Of a stretch of 64,000 nucleotides of DNA, positions 28,949-38,099 are shown piece after piece (the first letter of the stretch is position 1; each line of letters opens with the position of its first letter). Position numbers and translations under genes: made by a program. This DNA is from Sphingomonadales bacterium Ga0077559 (GTDB lineage: Bacteria; Pseudomonadota; Alphaproteobacteria; Sphingomonadales; Sphingomonadaceae). Under the pieces are notes generated by a model. That model saw only the letters and a list, made by a program, of their open reading frames with translations, was not told where the DNA came from and did no database searches. The stretch spans positions 43,718-107,717 of the forward strand of contig LNFK01000065.1 of the NCBI GenBank assembly GCA_001464315.1. Direction: 5' to 3'.

Positions 28949-29944
28949 ATGACCCTTTCCGACATGTCCGACACTATCTCTCTCACTCTCAATGGCGATA
29001 CCCGCCGTTTTATGGCGGGCGCAACCGTTGCGGACTTAGTGCGCGATATCGGGCTTGATCCGGTAAAAGTCGCGGTCGAGCGCAATCTAGAAATCGTACC
29101 GCGTTCTACATTGGCTGATGTTGTGCTAGTAGACCGCGATGTTTTGGAAATTGTCCATTTCGTTGGGGGCGGTCAGGGTGACACATGGACCGTTGCCGGA
29201 CGCACCTTCAATTCGCGGCTGATTGTTGGCACTGGCAAATATAAGGATTTTGAGCAGAACGCTGCCGCCTTAGTTGCGTCAGGCGCAGAAATCATCACTG
29301 TTGCCGTGCGCCGAGTGAATGTGTCGGACCCGAACGCTCCGATGCTCACGGACTTTATCGATCCGACGAAATATACCTATCTGCCAAACACCGCGGGTTG
29401 TTTTGACGCAGATAGTGCTATCCGCACGCTACGGTTAGCCCGCGAAGCTGGCGGCTGGGACTTGGTGAAGCTTGAGGTCTTGGGCGAAGCGAAGACGCTC
29501 TACCCCGATATGCGCGAAACATTGAAGGCGACAGAAGTTTTGGCCAACGAAGGTTTCCTGCCCATGGTCTACTGCGTCGATGATCCGATTGCCGCCAAGC
29601 AATTGGAAGATGCAGGCGCCGTCGCCATCATGCCTTTGGGTGCGCCGATTGGGTCGGGTCTGGGCATACAGAATCGCGTGACAATCCGCCTAATCGTCGA
29701 GGGTGCGAAAGTGCCGGTGCTGGTCGACGCGGGGGTCGGCACCGCATCCGATGCTGCTGTCGCCATGGAACTCGGTTGCGACGGCGTCCTGATGAATACC
29801 GCAATTGCTGAAGCGAAAGATCCAGTCGCCATGGCGAAGGCTATGAAGCTCGCGGTCGAGGCTGGCCGAATCGCCTACACGTCTGGCCGAATGGGCCGGC
29901 GGATGTACGCAGACCCTTCAAGCCCTCTTGCGGGCCTGATCTGA
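28949..29944 (+). CDS. thiG: ThiS-ThiG fusion (sulphur carrier + thiazole synthase)
   Basis: One 331-aa chain joins a ThiS-like ubiquitin-fold domain (residues about 8-75) to a full ThiG barrel (about 79-331). The ThiS tail glycines appear internally as HFVGGGQGD (G73-G75) instead of at a free C-terminus. The ThiG part has the Schiff-base lysine region LVKLEVLGE and the phosphate loop ADAAVAME preceded by VDAGVGT. Together they form the thiazole moiety of thiamine. Fusions of this kind occur in some alphaproteobacteria. The start may be ATG 28949 or 28964; neither has a clear Shine-Dalgarno, and no TPP riboswitch is seen in the 89-bp spacer. Confidence 0.93.
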   Translation: MTLSDMSDTISLTLNGDTRRFMAGATVADLVRDIGLDPVKVAVERNLEIVPRSTLADVVLVDRDVLEIVHFVGGGQGDTWTVAGRTFNSRLIVGTGKYKDFEQNAAALVASGAEIITVAVRRVNVSDPNAPMLTDFIDPTKYTYLPNTAGCFDADSAIRTLRLAREAGGWDLVKLEVLGEAKTLYPDMRETLKATEVLANEGFLPMVYCVDDPIAAKQLEDAGAVAIMPLGAPIGSGLGIQNRVTIRLIVEGAKVPVLVDAGVGTASDAAVAMELGCDGVLMNTAIAEAKDPVAMAKAMKLAVEAGRIAYTSGRMGRRMYADPSSPLAGLI

Positions 29945-30202
29945 GGCGTTCATCCGTCATAAAACTGCTGTATTAGCCGCCGGTCGAACAACATTGTTTG
30001 TTCGTCCCGACGTTTGTCGAACCATCGACTGTCTTCGCACTTAATCGAAAGTGTAATGCGGAGGCAACACAGCTCGCGTAGACGAGGCCTCGCAGGACGG
30101 GTTGGCAAATATGCTCCCCAGCTACAGAAGTTGACTCGCCTGCAACCCTCTCCCATCGGTCGACGGCGGAATAGCTGCGATCACCATAAAAGGATGTTCG
30201 AA

Positions 30203-30544
30203 ATGGTTACCCCCAAGCTATTTTCATTAGCGGTACTTGCAGCTTCGGCGCTGGCGCTTTCCACGCCCGCGATGGCTGACTGGAAAACCAAAGAGGTGAA
30301 ACATGACGACCTCGATCTGTCGACAATCGCAGGCCAAGAGCGTTTAATGACCCGCGTAAAAAGCGCAGTGAAGCAGGTTTGCGGCAGCCCGCGCGCGATA
30401 ACGATTAACGAGCGGCTGGACGAAAGAAAATGTAAGCAAGCTGCAATGGCAAGTGCAATGCCGAAAGCGGAACAAACTGTCGCCGCCTATTTGGAAACAC
30501 GCCGCATAGCGTCACGTGACACCAAAGCTGTGGTCGGCAACTAA
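30203..30544 (+). CDS. UrcA-family secreted protein
   Basis: A 113-aa exported protein. The signal peptide (SLAVLAASALALSTPAMA) is followed by a mature region with VKHDDLDLSTIAGQERL, the DLDL(S/T)...G...L motif of UrcA proteins, and two cysteines (QVCGSP, RKCKQAAM) likely to form a disulphide. The family is small, secreted and functionally undefined. ATG 30203 is preferred, with AAAAGG about 10 nt upstream; ATG 30194 is too near. The 258 bp before it, after thiG, show no other gene. Confidence 0.85.
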   Translation: MVTPKLFSLAVLAASALALSTPAMADWKTKEVKHDDLDLSTIAGQERLMTRVKSAVKQVCGSPRAITINERLDERKCKQAAMASAMPKAEQTVAAYLETRRIASRDTKAVVGN

Positions 30545-30565
30545 ACAAAATTTAAAAGCAATTCC

Positions 30566-30595
30566 GACTCCGGCAAGCGATTGCCGGAGTCTTTT
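30566..30595 (+). terminator. Rho-independent terminator after the UrcA gene
   Basis: A perfect 11-bp stem: GACTCCGGCAA (30566-30576) and TTGCCGGAGTC (30581-30591) around a GCGA loop, followed by TTTTATTTA. It lies 22 bp past the UrcA stop, immediately before the end of the convergent LytTR gene, and may block transcription from both sides. Confidence 0.92.
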
Positions 30596-31334
30596 ATTTA
30601 CCCGCTAGCCGTTTGACATCGGCCAAATATTTCCGGCCAATCCGCATCGATATTTCCTCGCCGAGCAGGGCGTGCCAGACGCCACCTCCTTCGTGGCGCA
30701 ATCCGGTAATGAGGTCGCGCCGAACAATATGGCTGCGATGAATGCGCTGGAACTGCTGCGGGTTCAATCGCTGCTCCAAGGCAGAAATTGTTTGATGCAA
30801 AAGATAGCTGCGACCCGCGGTGTGGAGGCGCATATAATCGCGCTCTGCTTCGATGCGCTCAATATCCATTGCGGCGATGCGGATCAATTCTGCGCGATGC
30901 GACACCCAAAATTCGATTGCATAGCTCCCGTCGTTTTGCGGCCTTGCTTGCTCGGCTGCTGCCGCGTCTTTACCCGCTATAGCGCGCGTGATGGCGCGTC
31001 CCAAGCGTTCGCCCGATACAGGCTTCAGAACATAATCGATGACATCGAGGTCAAACGCCTCAACTGCAAAATTGTCGTATGCTGTGACCAGAACGATGGC
31101 AGGTTTTTTTTCCATCAAACCCAAGGCACGGGCGGCGTTAATGCCGTCCATCTTTGGCATTCCGATATCAAGCAAAATCAAATCCGGCTTGAGCTGCTGG
31201 GCAAGACGAAGCGCGGCGACGCCGTCATTGGCCGTTCCAACAATTTCGATCGCGGCCAGCTCACTGCACAATATTTCGAGCCGCTCGATTGCCAATGGCT
31301 CATCGTCGACAATCATTGTCCGGAGCTGGGTCAT
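30594..31334 (-). CDS. LytTR-family response regulator
   Basis: A 246-aa regulator: N-terminal receiver (VDDEPLA, phosphoacceptor in LILLDIGMPKMDG, K in VLKPVSG) and C-terminal LytTR DNA-binding domain (about 140-246; RDYMRLHTAGRSYLLHQTIS and FQRIHRSHIV are the family blocks). Its ATG overlaps the stop of the LytS-type kinase (ATGA), so they form a cognate pair. In other bacteria such pairs control envelope or virulence genes; the target here is unknown. Confidence 0.93.
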   Translation of the reverse strand: MTQLRTMIVDDEPLAIERLEILCSELAAIEIVGTANDGVAALRLAQQLKPDLILLDIGMPKMDGINAARALGLMEKKPAIVLVTAYDNFAVEAFDLDVIDYVLKPVSGERLGRAITRAIAGKDAAAAEQARPQNDGSYAIEFWVSHRAELIRIAAMDIERIEAERDYMRLHTAGRSYLLHQTISALEQRLNPQQFQRIHRSHIVRRDLITGLRHEGGGVWHALLGEEISMRIGRKYLADVKRLAGK

Positions 31335-32476
31335 GCTTTTAACCTGTGGCTTAAGGGTAGGGTAAGTGTCGCGACAAATCCGCCAGACGAAACGGCATGC
31401 GTGTCCAGACGCGCGGAGGATTTATACCGAGCTTCCAACCGGTCGCGGACGTTGGCGAGCCCGATTCCGTTGCCGCCAACATGACCGGCCTCCATTGCTT
31501 CGCCGTCATCGGCAACGCTCAGCACGATATTGTCTGCATCGAGCTGTGCCTTGATTATGATTGTTACCGGCCGCGTCGCGCGTGAAACGCCATATTTGAT
31601 TGCATTTTCAACCAGCGGCTGAAGGATGAGCGCAGGCACATGCTGGTTCATCAATTCAGATGGAATATCTATTTCGGTGCGTAGCCGTTTGGGATAGCGC
31701 ACGCCTTCGATTTCCAGATAAAGCCGCTGAAGATCAACTTCTTCCTCCAGCGTAACGTCCTCCAGTGGGTCCGATGACAGGCTAGTACGGTAAAAGTTCG
31801 ACAGATTCTGGATCATCGATTCCGCTTCATTTGGCTTGCCGGTGATAACAAGGCTTGAAAGCGAGTTCAGCGTGTTGAACAAAAAATGCGGATTGACCTG
31901 ATAGCGGAGCGAACGCAATTCGGCATCTTGCGCGGCCTGAGCAAATCGGGATGTTTTGCGCTCTGCCTCTCGCACTTCGCGCGCATAGCCGATGGCGACA
32001 TAAAGCGAAGCCCAGGCTATCAAAAAGAAATAATGCGTGACCGATATATCGGCAATCTCTTGCCAAAAGGAGAGCCCTAGCTGGGCTTTTAGCTCTTCAA
32101 CAGTTTTGCCAACACTGGGATCTTTGAACAGGCTGATCGGGTCATAAAGGTTGAAAATATAGAAATTGGCAGAAGCGAGGAGCAACGCGCAGGGCAACGC
32201 CCCGACAAACGCCATGCTGACCCGAAAGCCCAAAGAACGCCGGTCGGCCAAGCGCAGACCCATATACAACAGCCATGTCACAAAAACGCCAACGACCGCG
32301 ACCATCAAACGGCGCTCGAAGAGCGTCGCTTGCGCAGGGAAATCGAGCAGTGCCGCCCGCAATGACAATATCAGCGCATAAAATGCCCAAAAGCCGATGA
32401 TCGTCAGCAAGGCCATTTGCTGACCGACCAGTGCTTTTCGAGGTTGAGCGAAATACATGTGATTTACATAGCGCAT
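31331..32476 (-). CDS. LytS/YehU-type sensor histidine kinase
   Basis: A membrane kinase of about 381 aa from ATG 32476 (ATG 32458 also possible; the frame stays open to 32566). It has four or five hydrophobic segments in the first 180 residues, then the His_kinase domain with phosphoacceptor in YQVNPHFLFNTLNSL, and a GHKL ATPase with QPLVENAIKYGV and GNGIGLANV. It lies upstream of, and overlaps, the LytTR regulator. None of the candidate starts has a good Shine-Dalgarno. A pair of 9-bp direct repeats lies upstream. Confidence 0.88.
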   Translation of the reverse strand: MRYVNHMYFAQPRKALVGQQMALLTIIGFWAFYALILSLRAALLDFPAQATLFERRLMVAVVGVFVTWLLYMGLRLADRRSLGFRVSMAFVGALPCALLLASANFYIFNLYDPISLFKDPSVGKTVEELKAQLGLSFWQEIADISVTHYFFLIAWASLYVAIGYAREVREAERKTSRFAQAAQDAELRSLRYQVNPHFLFNTLNSLSSLVITGKPNEAESMIQNLSNFYRTSLSSDPLEDVTLEEEVDLQRLYLEIEGVRYPKRLRTEIDIPSELMNQHVPALILQPLVENAIKYGVSRATRPVTIIIKAQLDADNIVLSVADDGEAMEAGHVGGNGIGLANVRDRLEARYKSSARLDTHAVSSGGFVATLTLPLSHRLKA

Positions 32477-32557
32477 TCTGCCCAGTTTGCACCATTGCCG
32501 CAGCTTCTCGTCGAAACGCCCGCCGAGTTGGTCGAAACATTTACGGCTAGCAGCCCC

Positions 32558-32577
32558 GTCAACCATTCGTTAACCAT
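32558..32577 (-). promoter_or_regulatory. Direct repeat ATGGTTAAC-GA-ATGGTTGAC upstream of lytS
   Basis: On the minus strand two 9-bp near-identical direct repeats start 11 bp apart, one helical turn, 82-101 bp upstream of the chosen kinase start. LytTR proteins are known to bind pairs of direct repeats carrying GTT cores, so autoregulation is a plausible reading. The element also contains TTAACCAT, which resembles a CtrA half-site. Neither assignment is secure. Confidence 0.35.
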
Positions 32578-32621
32578 GTTGCTGCGATAATGCAGGTCTG
32601 TGGTAACAGGGGATTGATACC

Positions 32622-33176
32622 ATGACGAAGAGCAATAATGACGGACCAGGGCTGCTGACCCTGGCAGAGATCAAAGAATTTGCGAGTTTTAGCGCGGCAA
32701 CCCAGCGCTATATCCGCCGTTCTTTGGATGTCGCTTTCGACCGCAAAGACGCAGTTGCACTCTGGTCACGCGATACAGTCGAGGCGACGACGATCAAAGC
32801 GCAGCATAAATTTTACGACAGACTTCCTGAAATCCGCGCACTGATACCCGATTCCAGTTCAATCGAAGACGCCGAGCCATTCCTGGCGCAGCTCGTTACC
32901 GTATCAGCGTTCGATTTAGGCCAAGGCCGGATCGACAACTTCGCAGCTTTCAGATTCCTTTACGAGCGACTGATCGGCGCGGACGCAAGGCCTTGGTTGC
33001 CGTCGGCATTTTGTGCCGCGGCCTCAATGCCGCATCTCCAGCCCGAAAAGCGTAAAGCGTTGTTGCAATCAATTAGCGAAGCCGCCGCGACTGCACCCGG
33101 ATGGTCAAAACGCCAACCGAGTTTCTACCCCGAATGGGTGGAAAAGGTGGAAGCGGGAATTAGCCCGGCGCGTTAA
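32622..33176 (+). CDS. Conserved-looking hypothetical cytoplasmic protein
   Basis: A 184-aa soluble protein with no signal peptide, membrane segment or motif I recognise. It is predicted by eye to be mostly helical, with many Ala, Glu, Phe and Arg residues. AGGGG lies about 8 nt before the ATG, and base use matches its neighbours, so it is probably a real gene. It is divergent from the kinase operon and its stop overlaps that of trmB (convergent, 4 bp). Confidence 0.75.
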   Translation: MTKSNNDGPGLLTLAEIKEFASFSAATQRYIRRSLDVAFDRKDAVALWSRDTVEATTIKAQHKFYDRLPEIRALIPDSSSIEDAEPFLAQLVTVSAFDLGQGRIDNFAAFRFLYERLIGADARPWLPSAFCAAASMPHLQPEKRKALLQSISEAAATAPGWSKRQPSFYPEWVEKVEAGISPAR

Positions 33177-33862
33177 ACCGCGGTTCGCCGATACCGGAAG
33201 TACCAGACCTCATGCCCCTGTGCTCGGGCCTTGGCCTCGTATCGCGTTTCGGGCCAACCGCTTGGGCGAGTTTGGAAATCACCCGCTTTGTCGCACAACC
33301 AGTCAAACTGGTGATTATGGCGTTGCATTACCATCAGCGCGTGCCGCAAATAGACGGGGTGATCGGTGCCAAAGCGTAATTCTCCGCCGGGCTTTAGCTT
33401 GGCTGCGATCATGTTGATCGGGCCGTCATTCATCATCCGACGTTTGATGTGGCGAGCTTTTGGCCAAGGGTCCGGATGAAGAAGGTAAACGAAGCTAAGT
33501 GAACCATCCGGCACACGCCGCAATATTTCGAGCGCATCGCCCATGTGGAGCCGGACGTTGGCCAGAGATTTCTCACGTATTTGGGGCAATGCCATCGCGA
33601 CGCCGTTCAAATACGGCTCACAACCTATAAAACCGTGATCAGGCAGCATATCAGCGCGATAGGCGAGATGCTCCCCGCCGCCGAAGCCGATTTCGAAATG
33701 CATCGGGCGTTCATCGCCGAACAGGTTTTGCGATGACAACTCGCCTGAATCACGAATACTGATTTGCGGCAGCAGGTTTTCAACCAAAACTGCCTGTTCG
33801 CCACTCAGGCGCTTGCCTTTAGAGCGTCCGTAAAGCCGGTTGAGAGTAGTCGGGTCTGACAT
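33173..33862 (-). CDS. trmB: tRNA (guanine-N7)-methyltransferase
   Basis: Methylates G46 in the tRNA variable loop using SAM. The 229-aa protein has the SAM motif FEIGFGGGEHLA, the HPDPWPKARHIKRRM block (PDPWPKxRHxKRR) and the C-terminal GTDHPVY, all diagnostic of TrmB. It is downstream of metK, which supplies its methyl donor, with a 38-bp gap; lnt, metK and trmB lie in one orientation. Confidence 0.95.
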   Translation of the reverse strand: MSDPTTLNRLYGRSKGKRLSGEQAVLVENLLPQISIRDSGELSSQNLFGDERPMHFEIGFGGGEHLAYRADMLPDHGFIGCEPYLNGVAMALPQIREKSLANVRLHMGDALEILRRVPDGSLSFVYLLHPDPWPKARHIKRRMMNDGPINMIAAKLKPGGELRFGTDHPVYLRHALMVMQRHNHQFDWLCDKAGDFQTRPSGWPETRYEAKARAQGHEVWYFRYRRTAV

Positions 33863-33900
33863 GCGAGGCCGTTATCGCCTCGCATGCTTTAGAGCAAGCC

Positions 33901-35103
33901 TCAGAGCGCAGCCTTTAGCGCGTCGACGAGATCGAGCCGCTCCCACGGAAAGAAATCGCCCTCTGCCTTTTGACCGAAATGGCCATAAGCAGCTGTCTTA
34001 CGGTAGATTGGCTTGTTCAAACCAAGATGCGTGCGGATGCCGCGAGGGGTCAGGCCACCCAGCGCTTCAATGCCCATGATCGCCGCTTCGATCTTGTCAT
34101 CACCGACAGTGCCGGTCTCGTGCGTATCGACATAGAGCGACAAAGGCTTCGAAACGCCAATCGCATAAGCCAACTGAATCGTGCAGCGCGTGGCAAGCCC
34201 AGCGGCAACGATATTTTTTGCCAGATAGCGCGTGATATAGGCCGCCGAACGGTCGACCTTAGTAGGATCTTTGCCCGAAAACGCGCCACCGCCATGCGGA
34301 GCTGCACCGCCGTATGTATCGACAATGATCTTGCGGCCGGTCAAACCAGCGTCGCCGTCAGGGCCGCCAATTTCGAAGCTTCCCGTTGGATTTATGTGAT
34401 ATTCGGTTTCAGTGAGCAGGTTCGCTGGCAAAATGTCGGCTACGACTTTTTTGACATAGGCATGAAGTGTAGCTTCGTTTTCGCCGGTGTCGTAACCCGG
34501 CGCGTGCTGGGTCGAAACGACGATTGCAGTCGCGGCGACAGGGATGCTGCCTTCGTAGCGCAAAGTTACCTGGCTCTTGGCATCGGGTTCGAGGAACGGC
34601 GCAGCGCCCGAGTGACGGTCGGCGGCCATTTGCTCGAGGATCTTGTGGCTGTAATAGAGCGTGGCTGGCATCAGGTCGGGGGTTTCGTCGGTCGCATATC
34701 CGAACATGATGCCCTGGTCGCCAGCGCCTTCATCTTTGTTGCCCGACGCGTCGACGCCCTGCGCGATGTGCGCGGACTGGCCGTGAAGATTGTTCATAAA
34801 GGTCAGCGTTTCGTGGTGAAATCCGTCCTGTTCATAGCCGATTTCCTTGACGGTGCGGCGCACGGTAGCCTCGATTTCTTCCTTCGCGCCGGGTGCCCAC
34901 TCGCCGTTTTCGTACACGCCCTTGCAGCGAATTTCACCGGCAAGCACGACCAGCTGAGTGGTGGTCAGCGTCTCGCACGCGATGCGCGCCTCGGGGTCTT
35001 TCGACAGAAACAGATCGACGATGGCATCGGAGATTTGGTCTGAAACCTTGTCTGGGTGACCTTCGGACACCGATTCGGACGTGAAGAGATAGTCGTGACG
35101 CAT
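33901..35103 (-). CDS. metK: S-adenosylmethionine synthetase
   Basis: Makes SAM from methionine and ATP. The 400-aa protein begins with [16 protein letters not shown], and has [10 protein letters not shown] (family signature 1) and [16 protein letters not shown] (signature 2), with all expected ligand residues. A perfect 18-bp palindrome lies 33 bp upstream. It is the middle gene of lnt-metK-trmB. No SAM riboswitch fold was recognised in the 62-bp leader. Confidence 0.97.
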   Translation of the reverse strand: MRHDYLFTSESVSEGHPDKVSDQISDAIVDLFLSKDPEARIACETLTTTQLVVLAGEIRCKGVYENGEWAPGAKEEIEATVRRTVKEIGYEQDGFHHETLTFMNNLHGQSAHIAQGVDASGNKDEGAGDQGIMFGYATDETPDLMPATLYYSHKILEQMAADRHSGAAPFLEPDAKSQVTLRYEGSIPVAATAIVVSTQHAPGYDTGENEATLHAYVKKVVADILPANLLTETEYHINPTGSFEIGGPDGDAGLTGRKIIVDTYGGAAPHGGGAFSGKDPTKVDRSAAYITRYLAKNIVAAGLATRCTIQLAYAIGVSKPLSLYVDTHETGTVGDDKIEAAIMGIEALGGLTPRGIRTHLGLNKPIYRKTAAYGHFGQKAEGDFFPWERLDLVDALKAAL

Positions 35104-35135
35104 GGTTTTTCCAGTATATGGTTGCTGTGTCTGCG

Positions 35136-35153
35136 TATAAAGAATTCTTTATA
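35136..35153. promoter_or_regulatory. Perfect 18-bp palindrome upstream of metK (probable operator)
   Basis: TATAAAGAATTCTTTATA reads the same on both strands and sits 33-50 bp before the metK start, between lnt and metK. It overlaps TATA-like -10 material. ArsR-family methionine-cycle repressors such as SahR are known to bind palindromes of this general kind before metK or ahcY. That assignment is inference from position and general form. Confidence 0.6.
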
Positions 35154-35165
35154 TCGGGGAGCGCC

Positions 35166-36839
35166 CTAGCGGGAAGCTTTATCCCGGGCAAGTATTAACA
35201 ACGCACCAGTCAGCAACAGCAGGGCAAATCCCAACGGGACGATGTTTCCATATCGCGCAAATAATGTCGGGGCCTTCGCCACCGGCAAATATGCGTCAAT
35301 TCGGCCTGCCTTGCTAAGCGGGATGCTCTTCACAACCCGGCCTTCGGCGTCTATGACTGCGCTGATGCCGGTTGGAGTGGAACGTACTATTGGCAAGCCT
35401 TCCTCAATTGCCCGCAACCGCGCCTGCGCGAGATGTTGCGGTGGGCCAATCGTGCCGAACCATGCGTCGTTCGATGGATTGAAGATGAAATCAGGACGAT
35501 TTTTGCGGTCCACAACCTGGCCGGAAAAAATTATCTCATAGCAGATTTGGATACCGATTTTCACCGGCTTGCCATTGAGCGCAACGGTCAGCGTCTGCGC
35601 GCCCGGTCCAGGCCAGAAATCGAGATCGCCCGGCACCAACCGCGCCAGCCCCAATGGCCGCAACAACCACGGCATCGGCAGATATTCGCCATAAGGCACC
35701 AGATGCGCCTTGTCATAATGGCCAAGCAACTTGCCATTGGAGTCGAGTGCGGACACGCTATTGCGCGCGGCGACCAGCTGGCCCTTTTCGATCACCAGCC
35801 GGTTCGCGCCAGTCACCAAAACATCGCCTTCACCCATCAGTGTGGTGAGCCGCGCGCGCGCGCCTGCGGCGCTCTCGCCCGCTTGAAATTGATAATAGCG
35901 GTAGGGATAGCCGTCCTCAAGATAATCGGGGATTGCAGCTTCAGGCCAGAACAGCAGGCGCGGTCCCTGATCGGGTAATGGGCGGCTATTCAAGGCTAGT
36001 TTGGCAAAATTGATCGCGTCGTAGCCGGGGGCATATTTATCGGCTTGGGAGATATTCGGTTGGGCGATGGTAAGACTTACCGGTCGCGCATCTAAATTAG
36101 TACTGTGGTAATAGCCGCCAAACAATGACAGTCGGCCGACTATTCCCACCGCCGCGAGTGCAAAGAGCAGCGCGCCGCCAACAAAATATCCCGTCCAGCC
36201 GCCACCTTTGCGTTCAATAGACGGCGCCCGTGTCCAAAGCGACGCGAACTTGAGCAAACCCCCCGCGACAAGAATGATAATGCCGGACAGACCATAAGTT
36301 CCAAGCGCGCTTGCGGGCTGCGCCAGAAACGGCAAGGCGACGGTAATGACGCTGAGCGGGTTCCAGACATAACCGGTAAACACCCAGCTACGGAGCCATT
36401 CGGTAATGATCCAAAGACCGGCGAAGGCTAGGATGAGAGGAAAGGTAATCCTTACCGCAATGCCTTCGGCTTCCCCCTTACGGCCGGGCTTTGAAAGCAG
36501 CAACGCCCCCCACGCCGCCAATGCGGGATAGATCGCCAGATACAGCGCGAGGGCAACGACCGCGACATAGCCGAGCCAGATCGGCATAGCCGCCTGAAAG
36601 GTAAAGGCGACAGCGATCCACTGATTTCCAAACGCGAAATGTCCGACACCGAACAGCCAGCCGATGATGAACGCGCACTTGGAATTACCAGCACGTGCGA
36701 TCAGATGGATCAGCAACGCCAAGCAAATTAAAGTGAGCGGCCAGAGACCCCAGGGTTCGAAGCCGGTAGCCGAAACCGCGCCTGCTATAAGCGCTGTCCA
36801 GCGAGGATAGTTTAGGAAAATAGCGGAGATTTTCTGCAC
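35166..36839 (-). CDS. lnt: Apolipoprotein N-acyltransferase
   Basis: Adds the third acyl chain to lipoproteins at the inner membrane. Several membrane helices (first 220 residues) precede a nitrilase-type domain containing the catalytic triad: Glu in FWPEAAIPDYL, Lys in YDKAHLVPYGEYLP and Cys in GIQICYEIIF. A last helix closes the protein (about 557 aa from GTG 36839). The frame extends to a TTG at 36875, and neither start has a convincing Shine-Dalgarno. Upstream of metK with a 62-bp gap. Confidence 0.93.
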   Translation of the reverse strand: MQKISAIFLNYPRWTALIAGAVSATGFEPWGLWPLTLICLALLIHLIARAGNSKCAFIIGWLFGVGHFAFGNQWIAVAFTFQAAMPIWLGYVAVVALALYLAIYPALAAWGALLLSKPGRKGEAEGIAVRITFPLILAFAGLWIITEWLRSWVFTGYVWNPLSVITVALPFLAQPASALGTYGLSGIIILVAGGLLKFASLWTRAPSIERKGGGWTGYFVGGALLFALAAVGIVGRLSLFGGYYHSTNLDARPVSLTIAQPNISQADKYAPGYDAINFAKLALNSRPLPDQGPRLLFWPEAAIPDYLEDGYPYRYYQFQAGESAAGARARLTTLMGEGDVLVTGANRLVIEKGQLVAARNSVSALDSNGKLLGHYDKAHLVPYGEYLPMPWLLRPLGLARLVPGDLDFWPGPGAQTLTVALNGKPVKIGIQICYEIIFSGQVVDRKNRPDFIFNPSNDAWFGTIGPPQHLAQARLRAIEEGLPIVRSTPTGISAVIDAEGRVVKSIPLSKAGRIDAYLPVAKAPTLFARYGNIVPLGFALLLLTGALLILARDKASR

Positions 36840-36929
36840 GGCGCCGTCTTTGCCTTCGCTATGTGACAAATGCAATCAACCAAACTTCATGTTGCTTGCG
36901 GTTCAGGCTGTCGCTGCTAATCCACATTC

Positions 36930-37292
36930 ATGCTTATATTCGCCCTCGCGCTTGCCGCCCCGACCGCCCTTACCGAAGCCCATCAGCGCGATATTTCCTG
37001 TGTTGTTGAAATCGCCGTCCTGGCCAATGCGCAGAAGCGTGGGCTGGTTGCAGGCACCGACGTTCAGGCTCAGGGTCGGCGCTGGGCGGGCATTGTCGGC
37101 GACCGCATCATGTTCGAAACCGGGCAGCCACGCGAGCTTGTGGCCGTCGCGATGAACGAGGCGGCAACGGCGCGTGCGGCGCGGGCGGGGGGTGGTGCGA
37201 CTCTTTCTACCTGCACAAGGCAGATGAACGACGAACTCGCAATCGCCGATGCCGCAGAGGCACCACTGCCCAAGCCGTTAACCCGCAAATGA
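36930..37292 (+). CDS. Small secreted hypothetical protein
   Basis: A 120-aa protein with a probable signal peptide ([17 protein letters not shown]) and an alanine-rich mature part with two cysteines ([16 protein letters not shown]). No domain recognised. Its stop overlaps the start of the VOC gene by 4 bp (ATGA), which supports real translation and coupling. It is divergent from lnt. Confidence 0.7.
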   Translation: MLIFALALAAPTALTEAHQRDISCVVEIAVLANAQKRGLVAGTDVQAQGRRWAGIVGDRIMFETGQPRELVAVAMNEAATARAARAGGGATLSTCTRQMNDELAIADAAEAPLPKPLTRK

Positions 37293-37708
37293 CGCTTCGC
37301 CCATTTCACCTCGCATTTCCGGTGCATGATCTGGCGGCGGCGAGGGCCTTTTACGGCGGGGTTATTGGCTGCACCGAGGGACGATCATCGGATCATTGGG
37401 TAGATTTTGATTTTTATGGACACCAGATCGTCGCGCATCTCGACGCTTCGGCGCGCGCGGTTACGGCACATAATCCGGTCGACGGCCATGATGTGCCCGT
37501 CCCGCATTTCGGTATCGTGCTGACCATGGAGCAATGGGAAGAACTGGTGGAAAGGCTGAAGGCGGCAGGCACCAAATTCGGTATCGAACCACATATCCGC
37601 TTCAAGGGCGAGATCGGCGAACAGGCAACGATGTTTTTCTCTGATCCAAGCGGCAATGCGCTGGAGTTCAAGGCGTTCGCCGACGACAGTCAGCTATTCG
37701 CCACCTGA
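37289..37708 (+). CDS. VOC-family (glyoxalase-like) protein
   Basis: A 139-aa vicinal-oxygen-chelate protein: [20 protein letters not shown] at the N-terminus and [15 protein letters not shown] at the C-terminus, with histidine and glutamate metal ligands in VPHFGIVL and ALEF. Likely a metal-dependent lyase or dioxygenase relative of unknown substrate. It is coupled to the preceding small secreted protein gene, although their functions show no clear link, and its end abuts the next minus-strand gene. Confidence 0.88.
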   Translation: MTLRPFHLAFPVHDLAAARAFYGGVIGCTEGRSSDHWVDFDFYGHQIVAHLDASARAVTAHNPVDGHDVPVPHFGIVLTMEQWEELVERLKAAGTKFGIEPHIRFKGEIGEQATMFFSDPSGNALEFKAFADDSQLFAT

Positions 37709-38065
37709 TTATTGCTCGACCGGCGGGTCGACTTGCGGCGTATCTTGAGCTTGAGGCGCGGGTTGCGGCGCGTAATATGAAGGGCCGCCTTGTTCTAGAT
37801 TCATGCTCGGCTCACCCATGATCAGTTGTGCATCCTCTTCAACGATCTCATCGCCTGGATTTTGCGGGTCGGCTTCCGGGTCTTCAGCACTTTCTTCCAT
37901 GGGTGCTTCGATTTTTTCCGGAGCGAGTTGCGTCATGGGATCCTCGACCACGGTGGGAGCGGAGACTTTTTGCGATTCGGCATAATAGCGCGCGGCCATG
38001 ATGACCAATGCCGCGATGGTTATCGTGGCTATAAATTTAACGATGTTGCGCGAACTATTATCCAT
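37709..38065 (-). CDS. Small membrane-anchored acidic/proline-rich protein
   Basis: A 118-aa protein with one N-terminal membrane helix (about residues 11-26) and an acidic, Pro/Glu/Gln-rich tail (EDPEADPQNPGDE). Not recognised. The type II orientation would place the tail in the periplasm. It is adjacent to the VTT protein gene, with a 35-bp gap, and could be cotranscribed; no function proposed. Confidence 0.75.
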   Translation of the reverse strand: MDNSSRNIVKFIATITIAALVIMAARYYAESQKVSAPTVVEDPMTQLAPEKIEAPMEESAEDPEADPQNPGDEIVEEDAQLIMGEPSMNLEQGGPSYYAPQPAPQAQDTPQVDPPVEQ

Positions 38066-38099
38066 GACCGCTGTCTAACGGCTTTCGATTAACGGAAAA

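Noticed and set aside
33970..35043. Open frame of 357 codons opposite metK.
   Set aside because: metK is complete and highly conserved; the antisense frame shows no family match.
35104..35165. Possible SAM riboswitch before metK.
   Set aside because: The short leader shows a DNA palindrome but no SAM-I, SAM-II or SAM/SAH riboswitch core that I can recognise.
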